From: Rapana venosa
Taxonomy: Eukaryota; Mollusca; Gastropoda; Neogastropoda; Muricidae
Length of the DNA: 64,000 nt
NCBI GenBank assembly: GCA_028751875.1
Contig: CM054155.1
Span: forward strand, 281,798-345,797
Direction of reading: 5' to 3'
In this document: positions 49,025 to 61,440 of the stretch, piece by piece
Position numbering within the stretch: position 1 is the stretch's first letter
Layout of the letters: every line of letters starts with the position of its first letter
Program-made: the position numbers and the translations under genes
The notes under the pieces: model-generated
Database searches by the model: none
Told to the model about the DNA's origin: nothing
Seen by the model: only the letters and a program-made list of their open reading frames with translations

Positions 49025-51830
49025 TATATAAAATGATGAACACAACAGTAAATTAGCTATGAGAGATAATATATTGAGTGATTGAACACAACGAAAATTA
49101 GATTATAGAGATATATATATAGCGAATGATGAACACAACAGTAAATTAGTATGAGAGATATATATAGTGAATGACGAACACAACAATAAATTAGTTATGA
49201 GAGATATAGCAATGATGAACACAACATTAAATTAGTTATGAGAGATATACAGCGAATGATGACAACAACACCAACAGTAAATTAGTTATGAGAGATATAT
49301 AGCGAATGATGAACACAACACACAGTAAATTCGTTATGAAAGATATTTAGTGAATGATGAACACAACAGTAAATTAATTATGAGAGATATAGCAATGATG
49401 AAAACAACACACAGTAAATTAGTTATGAGATATATAGTGAATGATATATAATTATTATTAGTTATGAGATATATATAGCCAGGATGAACACAACACAACA
49501 GTAAATAAGTTATGAGAGATATGCAATGATGAACACAACATTAAAATTAGTTATGAGAGATATAGCCAAAGATGAACACAACACAACAGTAAATTAGTTA
49601 TGAGAGATATAGCAATGAAGAATACAACAGCAAATTACTTATGAGATATACAGCCAAAGATGAACACAACACAACAGTAAATTAGTTATGAGATTTTAAG
49701 TGAATGATGAAACAACTGTAAATTAGTTATGAGATATATAGTGAAGGGATGAACACAACAGTAAATTAGTTATGAGGATATATATTAGTGAATGATGAAC
49801 ACAACAGTAAATTATTTATGAGGGATATAGCAATGATGAAACACACAGTAAATTAGTTATGAGATATATAGTGAATGATGAACACAACAGTAAATTAGTT
49901 ATGAGATATATAGTGAATGATGATCACAACAGTAAATTTAGTTATGAGATATATATATAGGGAATGATGAACACAACAGTAAATTAGTTATGGGAGTTTA
50001 TAGCAATGAGGAACACAACAGTAAATTAGTTATGAGAGATATATAGTGAATGATTAACACAACAGTAAATTAGTTATGAGAGATATATAGTGAATGATTA
50101 ACACAACAGTAAATTATTTATGAGGGATATAGCAATGATGAACACAACAGTAAATTAGTTATGAGAGATATAGCAATGATGAACACAACACAACAGTAAA
50201 TTAGTTATGAGAGATATAACAATGATAAACACAACAGTAAATTATTTATGAGGGATATAGCAATGATGAACACAACAGTAAATTAGTTATGAGAGATATA
50301 GCAGTGATGAACACAACACAACAGTAAATTAGGTATGAGATATAACAATGATAAACACAACAGTAAATTGATTATGAGAGATATAACAATGATGAACACA
50401 ACAGTAAATTATTTATGAGAGCTATAACAATAATGAACACAAAACAACAGAATTAGTTATGAAATATATAGCCAATGATGAACACAACAGTAAATTATTT
50501 ATGAGATATATAGCAAATGGCAAACACAACAATAAATTAGTCATGAGATATATAGCGAGTGATGAACACAACAGTAAATTTGACTCATCCTTTTTTTTTT
50601 GGAAGGGGGGGGGGGGAAGGGGCTGCCTGTGTTGCAGATGATCTTAGAGAAAGAGGCATAAATAAGGAGGTGGCTCAAAACAGAGAGAGATGGAGGAGGC
50701 TCATCAATGTCAAACCTCCCCTGAGAAACATGACAAAAAAGGAAGAAGAAGAAAAGAACAGTAAATTAGTTATGAGAGAAATATAGTGAATGATGAACAC
50801 AACAGTAAATTAGTTATGAGAGATATATAGTGAATGATGAACACAACAGTAAATTAGTTATGAGATATATAGTGAATGATGAACACAACACAACAATTAA
50901 ATTTGTTATGAGAGATATGGTGATGATGAACACAACATTAAATTAGTTATGAGAGATATCTTGATGATGAACACAACAATAAAGTAGTTATGAGAAAATA
51001 TAAGTGAACGATGAACACAACAGTAAATTAGTTATGAGATATATAGTGAATGATGAACACAACACAACAATAAATTTGTTATGAGAGATATGGTGATGAT
51101 GAACACAACAGTAAATTAGTTATGAGAGATATCTTGATGATGAACACAACAATAAAGTAGTTATGAGATATATATAGTGAACGATGAACACAACAGTAAA
51201 TTAGTTACAAGATATATATAGCGAATGATAAACACAACACAACAATAAATTAGTTATGAGATATATAGTGAATGACGAACACGACGGTAAATTAGTTATG
51301 AGATATATATAGTGAATGAGGAACACAACACAACAATAAATTAGTTATGAGATATATAGTGAATGATGAACACAACAGTAAATTGGTTAGGAGAGATATA
51401 TAGTGAATGAGGAACACAACAGTAACTTAGTTATGAAAGATATATAGTGAATGATGAACACAACAGTAAATTAGCTATGAGAGATATATAGTGAATGAGG
51501 AACACAACAGTAACTTAGTTATGAAAGATATATAGTAAATGATGACAACAACAGTAATTAGCTATGAGAGATCTTATAAATGAGAACACAACAGTAACTT
51601 AGTTATGAGATATATAGTGAATGATGAACACAACAGTAAATTGGTTATGAGATATAGCAATGATGAACACAACAGTAAATATTATGAGAGATATAGGAAT
51701 GAGAACACAACAATAAATTAGTTATGAGAGATCTAGGGAATGATGAACACAACAATAAATTAGTTATGAGAGATATAGATGAGAACACAACATAAATTAG
51801 TTATGAGAGATATAGCGAATGAGCACAACC
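48778..51830. repeat. 42-bp-type minisatellite (right copy), with LINE fragment
   Basis: Counterpart of 28915-31940. The (TA)n at about 48943-49030 is longer than in the left copy, and the small LINE 3' fragment is at about 50582-50758. Confidence 0.95.
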
Positions 51831-51867
51831 AAACAGCCAATGTCAAGAGTGAAACACTACTACTGAC

Positions 51868-51969
51868 CACACTGACAGACTCTTGCTCAATCTCCACCGC
51901 CATTTCTCACATCGGGACCTCCATGATGCCGCTCATGTCCCCCTCCCTAGCCGGGTGGCTGTGCACTCA
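51868..51969 (-). pseudogene. Second copy of DNAH2-like exon 2, frameshifted
   Basis: Aligns with 31986-32092 but is 102 bp long because of several one- and two-base losses, so the frame is lost. The central motif catgatgccgctcatgtccc is unchanged, and the flanking splice-site bases remain. Confidence 0.8.
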
Positions 51970-54900
51970 CTGCCATCAACACGTGTCATTGTCACTGTCA
52001 GTGTGTCCTACATAGTGTCACTGTCAGTGTGTCCTACATGGTGTCACTGCCATCAGACACAGTGTCATGTGTCACGTCAGTGTCCTACATGGTGTCAGTC
52101 AGTGTGGCAACATGGTCATGCCACAGACACAGTGTCATGTGTCACTTCAGTGATGTCCTACATGGTGTCATTTAGTGTGCCTACATGGTGTCAACTGCCA
52201 TCAGACACAGTGTCATGGTGCACTGTCAGTGTGTCCTACATGGTGTACTGCCATCAGAACACGTGTCATGGTGTCACTTTCAGTGGTCTACATGTGTACA
52301 CATCAACCAGTGTAAATTGTTCATGTCAGAGTGTCCTACATGTGTCATGTCATCAACACAGTGTCAGTGTCACTGTCAGTGTGCTACATGAGAGTCACTG
52401 TCAGTGTGTCCTACATGTGTCACTGCCATAGAACTAGTGTCATGGGTGCACTGTCAGGTGTCCTACATGTGTCACTGCCAATCAGACACATTGTCATGGT
52501 GTCACTGTCAGTGTGTCCTACTTTGGGTCACTGTCAGTGTTGTCCTATATGGGGGTCATGTCAGTGTCCACATGGTGTCACTGTCACAAACAGTGTCATG
52601 GTGTCACTGTCAGTGTGTTACATGGGTCATCATCAACAACAGTGTCATGGGTCACTGTCAGTGTCATCCTACATGGTCACTGCCATCAGACACAGTGTCA
52701 TGGTGTCACTGTCATGTGTCCTACATGGTGTCACTGTCATCAGACACTGTCATGTGTACTGTCAGTGTGTCCTCATGGTGTCACTGCCACAGACACAGTG
52801 TCATGTGTCACTTCAGTGTGTCCTACATGGTGTCACTGTCAGTGTGTCCTACATGGTGTCACTGTCATCAGACACAGTGTCATGGTGTCACTGTCAGTGT
52901 GTCCTACATGGTGTCACTGCCATCAGACACAGTGTCATGGTGTCACTGTCAGTGTGTCCTACATGGTGTCACTGTCAGTGTGTGTCCTACATGGTGTCAC
53001 TGCCATCAGACACAGTGTCATGTGTCACTGTCAGTGTGTCCTACATGGTGTCACTGTCAGTGTGTCCTACATGGTGTCACTGTCAGTGTGTCCTACATGG
53101 TGTCACTGTCAGTGTGTCCTACATGGTGTCACTGTCAGTGTGTCCTACATGGTGTCACTGCCATCAGACACAGTGTCATGTGTCACTGTCAGTGTGTCCT
53201 ACATGGTGTCACTGTCAGTGTGTGTCCTACATGGTGTCACTGTCATCAGACACAGTGTCATGGTGTCACTGTCAGTGTGTCCGACTGGGTGTCACTGCCA
53301 TCAGACACAGTGTCATGTGTCACTGTCAGTGTGTCCTACATGGTGTCACTGTCAGTGTGTGTCCTACATGGTGTCACTGCCATCAGACACAGTGTCATGG
53401 TGTCACTGTCAGTGTGTCCGACTGGGTGTCACTGCCATCAGACACAGTGTCATGTGTCACTGTCAGTGTGTCCTACATGGTGTCACTGTCAGTGTGTCCT
53501 ACATGGTGTCACTGTCAGTGTGTCCTACATGGTGTCACTGCCATCAGACACAGTGTCATGTGTCACTGTGTCCTACATGGTGTCACTGCCATCAGACACA
53601 GTGTCATGGTGTCACTGTCAGTGTGTCCTACATGGTGTCACTGCCATCAGACACAGTGTCATGTGTCACTGTCAGTGTGTCCTACATGGTGTCACTGCCA
53701 TCAGACACAGTGTCATGGTGTCACTGTCAGTGTGTCCTACATGGTGTCACTGCCATCAGACACAGTGTCAAGGTGTCACTGTCAGTGTGTCCTACATGGT
53801 GTCACTGTCAGTGTGTCCTACATGGTGTCACTGCCATCAGACACAGTGTCATGGTGTCACTGTCAGTGTGTCCTACATGGTGTCACTGTCAGTGTGTGTC
53901 CTACATGGTGTCACTGTCAGTGTGTCCTACATGGTGTCACTGCCATCAGACACAGTGTCATGGTGTCACTGTCAGTGTGTGTCCTACATGGTGTCACTGT
54001 CAGTGTGTCCTACATGGTGTCACTGCCATCAGACACAGTGTCATGGTGTCACTGTCAGTGTGTCCTACATGGTGTCACTGCCATCAGACACAGTGTCATG
54101 GTGTCACTGTCAGTGTGTCCTACATGGTGTCACTGCCATCAGACACAGTGTCATGGTGTCACTGTCAGTGTGTCCTACATGGTGTCACTGTCATCAGACA
54201 CAGTGTCATGGTGTCACTGTCAGTGTGTCCTACATGGTGTCACTGTCATCAGACACAGTGTCATGGTGTCACTGTCAGTGTGTCCTACATGGTGTCACTG
54301 CCATCAGACACAGTGTCATGGTGTCACTGTCAGTGTGTCCTACATGGTGTCACTGTCATCAGACACAGTGTCATGGTGTCACTGTCAGTGTGTCCTACGT
54401 GGTGTTACTGTCAGTGTGTCCTACATGGTGTCACTGCCATCAGACACAGTGTCATGGTGTCACTGTGTCCTACATGGTGTCACTGTCAGTGTCTCCTACA
54501 TGGTGTCACTGTCAGTATGTCCAACATGGTGTCACTGCCATCAGACACAGTGTCATGGTGTCACTGTCAGTGTGTCCTACATGGTGTCACTGCCATCAGA
54601 CACAGTGTCATGGTGTCACTGTCAGTGTGTCCTACATGGTGTCACTGTCAGTGTGTCCTACATGGTGTCACTGTCATCAGACACAGTGTCATGGTGTCAC
54701 TGTCAGTGTGTGTCCTACATGGTGTCACTGTCAGTGTGTCCTACATGGTGTCACTGTCATCAGACACAGTGTCATGGTGTCACTGTCAGTGTGTCCTACA
54801 TGGTGTCACTGTCAGTGTGTCCTACATGGTGTCACTGTCAGTGTGTGTCCTACACGGTCTCACTGTCAGTGTGTCCTACATGGTGTCACTGCTGTTCCTA

Positions 54901-55560
54901 ATGGGTCACTGTCAGTGTGTCCACTCGGTGTCACTGTCAGTGTGTGTCCTACACGGTGTCACTGTCAGTGAGTCCTACAGTGTCACTGTCATTGTGTCCT
55001 ACATGGGGTCACTAACAAAATGTGTCCTACATGGTGTCACTGTCAGTGTGTCCTACACGGTGTCACTGTCAGTGTGTGTCCTACACGGTGTCACTGTCAG
55101 TGTGTCCTACATGGTGTCACTGTCAGTGTGTCCTACATGGTGTCACTGTCAGTGTGTGTCCTACACGGTCTCACTGTCAGTGTGTCCTACATGGTGTCAC
55201 TGTCAGTGTGTCCTACATGGTGTCACTGTCAGTGTGTCCTACACGGTGTCACTGTCAGTGTGTGTCCTACACGGTGTCACTGTCAGTGAGTCCTACAGTG
55301 TCACTGTCATTGTGTCCTACATGGGGTCACTAACAAAATGTGTCCTACATGGTGTCACTGTCAGTGTGTCCTACACGGTGTCACTGTCAGTGTGTGTCCT
55401 ACACGGTGTCACTGTCAGTGAGTCCTACAGTGTCACTGTCATTGTGTCCTACACGGTGTCACTGTCAGTGAGTCCTACAGTGTCACTGTCATTGTGTCCT
55501 ACATGGGGTCACTAACAAAATGTGTCCTACACAGTGTCACTGTTAGGTGAAGTCACAGTC
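51970..55560. repeat. 26/33-bp minisatellite (right copy), expanded
   Basis: Same units as 32093-34400, but about 3.6 kb against 2.3 kb. The first 0.8 kb is indel-rich. From about 52800 units are very regular, giving plus-strand open frames of up to 1000 codons. Near 54880-55520 a block with gtcctacacggtgtcactgt and aacaaaatgtg is itself repeated several times (higher-order unit). Confidence 0.96.
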
Positions 55561-55762
55561 ACTTGATAAAATCAATACAGGGGTCATCGGTTATGGCATG
55601 TCATGGGGACTATTTGTGGTAATGGAGGGGGATGTGACAATACAGTGACTGCAATGTCCATAGTATCATCACTATCATTACATAACTGTCAACATCATCA
55701 CAGTTGTCATACAATGACTATAATGTCCATGGCACTGAATCATCACTATTACTATTACATTA
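55561..55762. repeat. 69-bp-type units, empty SINE site
   Basis: The sequence runs without interruption through tgtcatacaatgactataat, where the left copy has the SINE insertion. Confidence 0.85.
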
Positions 55763-57892
55763 CTGTCAAACAAAAACTGAAATAAACAAACAGCTCTTGC
55801 AAAAATAAATAAACAAAGTCAAAACTGATTCATTCTGCAAAGACAAGCTATTACTCTGCTCAAGTTATTGATGCCACATCCATGAAATCTCTTTTTTCCC
55901 TCACATGAACCCTCCTGGGATCTGCAAAGACAAGCCCTCTGCCTACTGCTTACAGACACGCTGAACTTCCTGTTATATTCTCTTCATTCTTCTCTGACAA
56001 AGTCTGCAACATTCGCTCCAGACTGGATCAGACTTCTTTCTACCCTATTCCTCCTGATCCTCAATTCTCTGGTACTCCTCTCCTTTTCTTTCACCCAACA
56101 AGCGAAAAAGAAATCAAGACAATTCTGAAAGAAATGACAATAAAATCATGTGATCTTGATCCTGTACCTGCTTCTCTTTTCACTCAATGCCTTCCACAGC
56201 TTATACCCACTATCACAAAAATAGTAAACTCATCACTTCTTTCTGGAATTGTTCCAACAGCTCTCAAAACTGCAGTAGTTAAACCTATACCAAAAAAGCA
56301 TGACCTCGATCCTAACACTCTAAAAGAATTATAGACCTGTATCCAACCTTTCCATTCATCTCTAAAGTCCTCAAAAAAGTTGTTCTGAAACAACTCAACA
56401 ACCATCTTCACTCAAATAATCTCCTTCCCCCTTTTCAGTCTGCCTATCGCGTCAACCACAGCACCGAAACCACCCTTGTCCACACCTTAAACATTTCTTC
56501 TACACGCGTCTGACTCAGGAAAATCTCCCTTCTCACTTCTTCCTCGACTTATCTGCAGCCTTCGACACTATAGACCACACAATTCTTCTCACCTGTCTCC
56601 AAAAAACGTTCGGTATTAAAGGCACAGCCCTCACCTGGTTCAGTTCATACCTTACAGGCCGATTCCACACAGTTGCAGTAAACAAGATTCAATCAACACC
56701 TGTGAAACTGGAATGTGGAGTCCCACAGGGATCAGTTCTCGGCCCTGTTCTCTTCACTCTCTACACTGCTCCTTTTTCACATATAATAAATCGTCATCAG
56801 ATCAACCATCACTTTTATGCAGATGACTCTCAGATTCTTAGCAGTGATACTCCTGAAAATCTGCCTTCTCTCTTGATTAATATGTCCTACTGCCTTCAAG
56901 ATATCCAAAATTGGATGATATAGAACAAGTTACAGTTGAATGCAGATAAAACCGAAGCCATGCTTGTAGGGACCAAACACAAACTCTCTTCCATCACAAC
57001 AGCTTCAATAGCATTCAGCAATACGTCTGTCCCTCTATCTACTGTTAGGAAATATCTAGGGGTCATTATCAGCGACAACACACTGTCCATGAAAAAGTTC
57101 ATCACCCAAACCTGTCAGTTGTGCTACCATCAATTACGGCGCATCAGTGCAGTTCGAAAGTACCTGTCCACTGATGCAACATCCAAACTAGTCACTTCTC
57201 TCATTCTCTCATGACTGGACTATTGCAATTCTCTTCTGGCTGGTCTCCCATCATCATCTATCCACTCCCTTGAATGTATACAAAACTCTGCCGCTCGACT
57301 AGTCCTCAAAAAGAAAAAATCTGAGCACATTACTCCTCTCTTGCGATCTCTCCACTGGTTGCCTGTGCCACAGAGAGTAAACTATAAGATCAGTACCCTT
57401 TGTTACAAATGCCTCCACAAAACAGCACCTTCCTACCTCTGTGAATGTCTTCATCTGTACACTCCTTCTCGTTCTCTCCACTCTGCTGCAGACACCTTGC
57501 GCTTAAAAATACCTAGATTCAACCAGTCCACCGTTGGTCATCGCTCTTTCTCTGTTCCTGGTCCATTGATCTGGAATGACCTCCCTCTCTCCCTCCACCA
57601 AAAGCCTTCTTATGAAGCTTTTAAATCCAGCCTCAAGACTTATTTATTTCAAACCTAAGATTCTCCTCTCTTGTTCCATCCCATTCTTGTCCCTGCCCTC
57701 AACAGCCAAAACCCTGTCACCCTGCCGAAGTCTATAACCTTTATGTGTGTGCGTGCGTGTGTCTGTATGCATATGAATTTGTAAAAACTATTAATTGTAA
57801 CTGGCTGCATGTGAATGAGTGGGATGAACGAAAGCGCTATGATTTGGTTTTTTCAAGATATGGCGCTATATAAATTCCATGTATTATTATTA
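55763..57892 (+). mobile_element. L2/CR1-like LINE (right copy)
   Basis: Counterpart of 35055-37166 with shared stops (TAG before NKLQLNADK, TGA after SLILS), plus extra frameshifts near 56325 and 56490-56545. It encodes GVPQGSVLGPVLFTLY and HFYADDSQI. Confidence 0.88.
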
Positions 57893-57895
57893 TTT

Positions 57896-58535
57896 TTAAC
57901 ATCATCATACTTGTCATACAGTGACTGTAATGTCCATAGTATCATCACTATCATTAACATTACTGTCAACATCACCACAGTTGTCATACAGTGACTGCAA
58001 TGTCCACAGTATCATCACTATCATTACATTACTGTCAACATCACCACAGTTGTCATACAGTGACTGCAATGTCCACAGTATCATCACTATCATACATTAC
58101 TGTCAACATCACCACAGTTGTCATACAGTGACTGCAATGTCCACAGTATCATCACTATCATTACATTACTGTCAACATCACCACAGTTGTCATACAGTGA
58201 CTGCAATGTCCACAGTATCATCACTATCATTACATTACTGTCAACATCACCACAGTTGTCATACAGTGACTGCAATGTCCACAGTATCATCACTATCATT
58301 ACATTACTGTCAACATCACCACAGTTGTCATACAGTGACTGCAATGTCCACAGTATCATCACTATCATTACATTACTGTCAACATCACCACAGTTGTCAT
58401 ACAGTGACTGCAATGTCCACAGTATCATCACTATCATTACATTACTGTCAACATCACCACAGTTGTCATACAGTGACTGCAATGTCCACAGTATCATCAC
58501 TATCATTACATTACTGTCAACATCACCACAGTTGC
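57896..58535. repeat. 69-bp minisatellite (right copy)
   Basis: Counterpart of 37170-37806 with about the same number of near-identical units; one unit lacks a base (about 58092). Confidence 0.96.
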
Positions 58536-58599
58536 TATCATCACTCTGAACACCCTGTTTGCCCTTACTGAGATTGAAGTGGTGCCCCAGAACTCCTCA

Positions 58600-58975
58600 T
58601 GAAACTCATGGCCAATAAGAAATATGTGTTGAACTGATTGCTTCGCTACGAATGTTGAAATATGTGTTGAACTGATTGCTTCGCTACGAATGTTGAAATA
58701 TGTGTTGAACTGATTGCTTCGCTACGAATGTTGAAATATGTGTTGAACTGATTGCTTCGCTACGAATGTTGAAATATGTGTTGAACTGATTGCTTCGCTA
58801 CGAATGTTGAACTGATTGTTGAATGATGGCTTCGCTACGAATGTTGAAATATGTGTTGAACTGATTGCTTCGCTACGAATGTTGAACTGATTGCTTTACT
58901 ATGAATGTTGAAATATGTGTTGAACTGATTGCTTTATTATAAATGTTGAAATATGTGTTGAACTGATTGCTTTAA
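58600..58975. repeat. 38-bp minisatellite, intron 1 near exon 1
   Basis: About nine units carry ttgaactgattgcttcgcta, then cgaatgttgaaatatgtg. Some units are shortened, and later ones have tttactatga in place of ttcgctacga. Only a degenerate beginning of it is present before the N gap in the left copy. Confidence 0.95.
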
Positions 58976-59109
58976 AAAACAACTGACTGAGATAAGGGGT
59001 ATGCTGCCAGTACTGTAATCAATATCACATTGCTAGTACTCCTTTTAACAGTTTCATATTATCATAAACCAATGTCACAGCTCTAAGAATATAGGAATGA
59101 CAACCTCAC
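58976..59109. other. Unassigned intron 1 start next to exon 1 donor
   Basis: About 130 bases of unique AT-rich sequence; nothing recognised. Confidence 0.4.
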
Positions 59110-59311
59110 CTGCCAAGGCATTGTCACCAACAGTGATCTCCTCTCCTTCCTCCCCCTCCAGTCCATTTTCAATGGGGAGGGGGGTGGCTGCTTTGGAGCC
59201 CCCCTTTGGTGTGGAGGCTTTGGAGCTCCGTGGCGTGCCTGCTTTGGATCCTGCTTTAGAGCTGGGTTTGGAGCCGCTCCGTGAACCGGCCCGAGAGCCT
59301 TTGCTGGACAT
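59110..59311 (-). CDS. DNAH2: DNAH2-like exon 1 (start codon, residues 1-67)
   Basis: The ATG complement is at 59309-59311 and the protein begins MSSKGSRAGSRSGSKP, like the MSSK start I recall for vertebrate DNAH2. The exon encodes a disordered, basic Ser/Gly/Lys-rich segment with SKxGSK-type repeats (residues 1-42), then an acidic stretch LEGEEGEE around residues 51-58. The donor reads GGCAG/GTGAGG (GT complement at 59108-59109) and leaves one base of a split codon. This phase does not fit exon 3 directly but fits exon 2 at 31986-32092. The higher GC content than the flanks also fits coding sequence. The start could lie further upstream only if another frame were used; the chosen ATG is the first in this frame after the inferred 5' UTR acceptor. 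Confidence 0.8.
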
Positions 59312-59422
59312 GGTGTGAAGGTCGTGTGGTCTGCTGCCTGCCTGCCTGTCCCCGCTGCCTGTCAGTCACGGTCTTCTCTCTGTTGTCGGGCCTCCCTCTT
59401 TTCCCCAGACTAGAGAGTCATG
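59312..59422 (-). other. Probable 5' UTR segment of exon 1 with upstream splice acceptor
   Basis: Reading the minus strand, a pyrimidine-rich stretch (CTGTTCTTACTCTG) ends in TGCCAG at 59423-59428, a strong acceptor-like site. The 111 bases between it and the ATG carry an in-frame stop, so they would be untranslated. This suggests a non-coding first exon farther upstream. It is inferred from sequence only; transcription could equally start within this segment. Confidence 0.4.
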
Positions 59423-59534
59423 CTGGCACAGAGTAAGAACAGCACGGTGAGGGAGGATAGGACAGTCAGGGGTTCTAAGGATGTTTTTGGACCATTGCAA
59501 CCATCAATTTGATACTCTTACCAAAGTGCTTCCC

Positions 59535-59611
59535 AAATGCATGTGTGTAAATGTGTGTGTGAGTGTGTGCATGTGTGTGTATGTGTGCGCACAAGCATGT
59601 AGTGTGTGTAA

Positions 59612-59643
<32 letters not shown>

Positions 59644-59750
59644 GTGTGTTTGTGTGTATTAGTTCTACAGTTTAACATCCTTTCACTAAATAGTGATATC
59701 ACACAAGGTAAGTGTGTGTTTGTGTGAGTGTGTGCGTGTGTGTGTGTCAA
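59535..59750. repeat. (TG)n-rich tracts upstream of exon 1
   Basis: Two TG-rich blocks (about 59540-59655 and 59705-59748) flank tttcactaaatagtgatatc, which resembles the tcactataagtgatat motif of the 3' ends near 62165-62340. Confidence 0.8.
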
Positions 59751-59955
59751 TATAATAGCCTATGCAACAAACTACTAAGGAGAACTGAGGGAGAAAACAA
59801 CTTAGCTTTTGCTGTTTTATCATAATGCTGGACTACAGGGGTAAAAAATCAAGAACAGGTTTCAATTTCTACTTGTTACCAGTCAATAACAAAGTAAAAT
59901 AGAACTCCGCAATTATTTGACTATAAGTAATATAAGATACATAAAAGTTTGATTT
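59751..59955. other. Unassigned AT-rich sequence
   Basis: No gene or element recognised. Confidence 0.4.
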
Positions 59956-60118
59956 TTTTTTCAAGTAAAGTCAAAAAGTCAAGTCAAAAACACTTTAATC
60001 ATCCCATGAAGGGCATTTACAATACCAACAGGCAGATTTATAAGCATCAAAATCTCAAAGGACTCAAAAAAGCTACATTTCATACTGATTAAAACATTCC
60101 AAAATGACTTCAAATAAA
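59956..60118 (-). mobile_element. Probable LINE 3' tail fragment
   Basis: On the minus strand it reads CCTTCATGGGATGATTAAAG, then TGTTTTTGACTTGAC and TTTTTGACTTTAC. This resembles the (TTTGAC)n ends of CR1/jockey-type elements such as the one at 14427-15946. Confidence 0.45.
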
Positions 60119-60124
60119 AATGTC

Positions 60125-60250
60125 ACGAACACACACACACACACACAAACACACACAACACACACATGCCATGCACCACACACACTACATACACACAAAC
60201 ACGTGTGCACACACACACACACACATGCACGCACACGCACACACCAATTG
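60125..60250. repeat. (CA)n-rich microsatellite
   Basis: CA tracts with catgcac interruptions; a second short CA-rich piece is at about 60315-60395. Confidence 0.9.
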
Positions 60251-60395
60251 TGAACACAATGTTATTAAAAAAACACACACAAAAAAAACATTGAATGGAA
60301 GACATAAAACATTATTTACACACGCTCATACCCAGCATGTACACACACACGTGTGTGCGTGTGCAAACACAGACCATGCACACCCATACACCAAT

Positions 60396-60689
60396 GTATG
60401 AATTCAATGTTTTAAAGACCATTGACTAGAAGACAGACTTATTTCACACACGCACACATAATTATGTATTGACTACACTCATAACAATGACAATCAGGCA
60501 AGTAATTCAGAGAAATGTAAAAACTAGGTAGTCAACATCATTGTGAATTCAGAATTTGCATGCTTACTGGCACAAAAGAATTTCTTTTTCTGTTTGTTTT
60601 GCTGATGGGACACTGAAAACAGTGTTCTGAAGGCAACAACTGAAATTCTGGAAACAAAGCATGGGAGGGATCGGCCAAAATGGCAGTCG
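60396..60689. other. Unassigned sequence
   Basis: No gene or element recognised. Confidence 0.4.
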
Positions 60690-61440
60690 CTTTCTTCTTC
60701 TTCTTCCTTTTTTGTCATGTTTCTCCCAGGGGAGGTTTGACATTGATGAGCCTTCTCCATCTCTCTCTGTTTTGAGCTTCCTCCTTATTTGTGCCCCTTT
60801 CTCTAAGATCATCTGCAATACAGGTTGCCTGGGTTTTGCTAGGTCTTCCCTTTGGTCTCTTTCTATCCACTACGATGTTCATTGCTCTTTTTATGATGTG
60901 GTGGTCTGCTTTCCGTTGAACGTGCCCAAACCAGCGCAGTCTATTGCTACTAGCTACAGACTTCAGATCATCAACTTTGCACATTCTCCATAGTTCTTCA
61001 TTCGTGATCCTGTCTTCCCATTTGATCTTTGTCATGTAGCGTAGCATTCGGTTTTCACAGCTCCAACAAACGTTTGACGGTTTTTGTGAAAACCCACATC
61101 TCCAAGCCATACAGGAGAACAGGTCTAATGCAGGCCTTATATATCAGACAGCGTCTCTCCAGTGGGATTTTCTTATTTCCGAGCAGACTTGCCAATTCTT
61201 TCCATTTCTTCCATGCACTCGCAATCCTGGTTCTGACAGCTAACTCAGATTTTACTTCGCAGCTCATCATCTCTCCCAGGTAGCAGAATTCGTCTACCAC
61301 TTCTATCTTCCCTTGTTCAAATTCTAGCTCCTTCTTTCCTGCATTGGTATGATCGGTTTTGTCTTTACCCTTCTTATTCATACAACTGGGGCAGACAAAT
61401 ACTCCGTCCTCCTTCTTCACACTTTTGAGCTTTGAGCATC
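60690..61440 (-). mobile_element. C-terminal fragment of a third non-LTR retrotransposon family
   Basis: The minus strand encodes FVCPSCMNKKGK, EVVDEFCYLGEMMSCEVKSE, RRCLIYKACIRPVLLYGLEM, NRLRWFGHVQRKADHHIIKR and ADDLRERGTNKEEAQNRERW. This is the region after the reverse transcriptase catalytic domain in many animal LINEs. The frame shifts near 61060-61110, and no YADD block is present, so it is 5' truncated and inactive. The end is a GAA-rich tail at 60693-60710. The tiny insert at 30682-30862 is from the same family. Confidence 0.8.

Larger units (their letters stand above)
38518..58640. repeat. Right copy of about 20-kb duplicated segment, indel-rich
   Basis: It mirrors 18595-37905 in order and orientation. 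It differs by scattered one-base gains and losses (dense at 40260-42250 and 51850-52800), by a longer exon-2-side minisatellite and (TA)n, and by lack of the SINE at 34567. Both exon copies are frameshifted. This fits an alternative haplotype or a poorly corrected contig end better than a functional duplication. Confidence 0.93.
2770..59422 (-). other. DNAH2: DNAH2-like axonemal dynein heavy chain gene, 5' portion (gene span)
   Basis: Eight minus-strand exons encode the first 500 residues of a protein that follows the N-terminus of vertebrate DNAH2 in order. Landmarks include YFIKNPGV, QYGTVNGAYI, HKFLASLTDTRWKLDGKTVL, KELVQRLE, IHWSRQIKEVL, EIEFWQNRCADLSGI, LAKSSY, RMIWVNSEFY, SNEII and GWVLDKSSIFAQVDAF. 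DNAH2 is known as a heavy chain of a single-headed inner-arm axonemal dynein, an ATP-driven motor of cilia and flagella. This part is the tail that binds intermediate chains; the AAA+ motor lies beyond the left edge. All exon junctions use GT/AG and keep phase (cumulative lengths 202, 309, 658, 823, 1062, 1254, 1392, 1500 nt). Introns are long and dominated by minisatellites and retrotransposons. A second, frameshifted copy of exons 2 and 3 lies at 39.9-52.0 kb. Identification rests on remembered family sequence; a different DNAH paralogue is unlikely but not excluded. Confidence 0.9.

Noticed and set aside
39899..51969. Genuine in-gene duplication of exons 2 and 3
   Set aside because: Both extra exons are frameshifted by one-base indels typical of sequence error, and the duplication meets at a scaffold gap. 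Kept as a possibility in the findings.
52331..55515. Plus-strand open frames of 850-1000 codons with VSLSVCPTWCHC-type repeats
   Set aside because: Several overlapping frames are open at once because repeat units lack stops. No start context, no domain, and the same repeat in the left copy has different frames.
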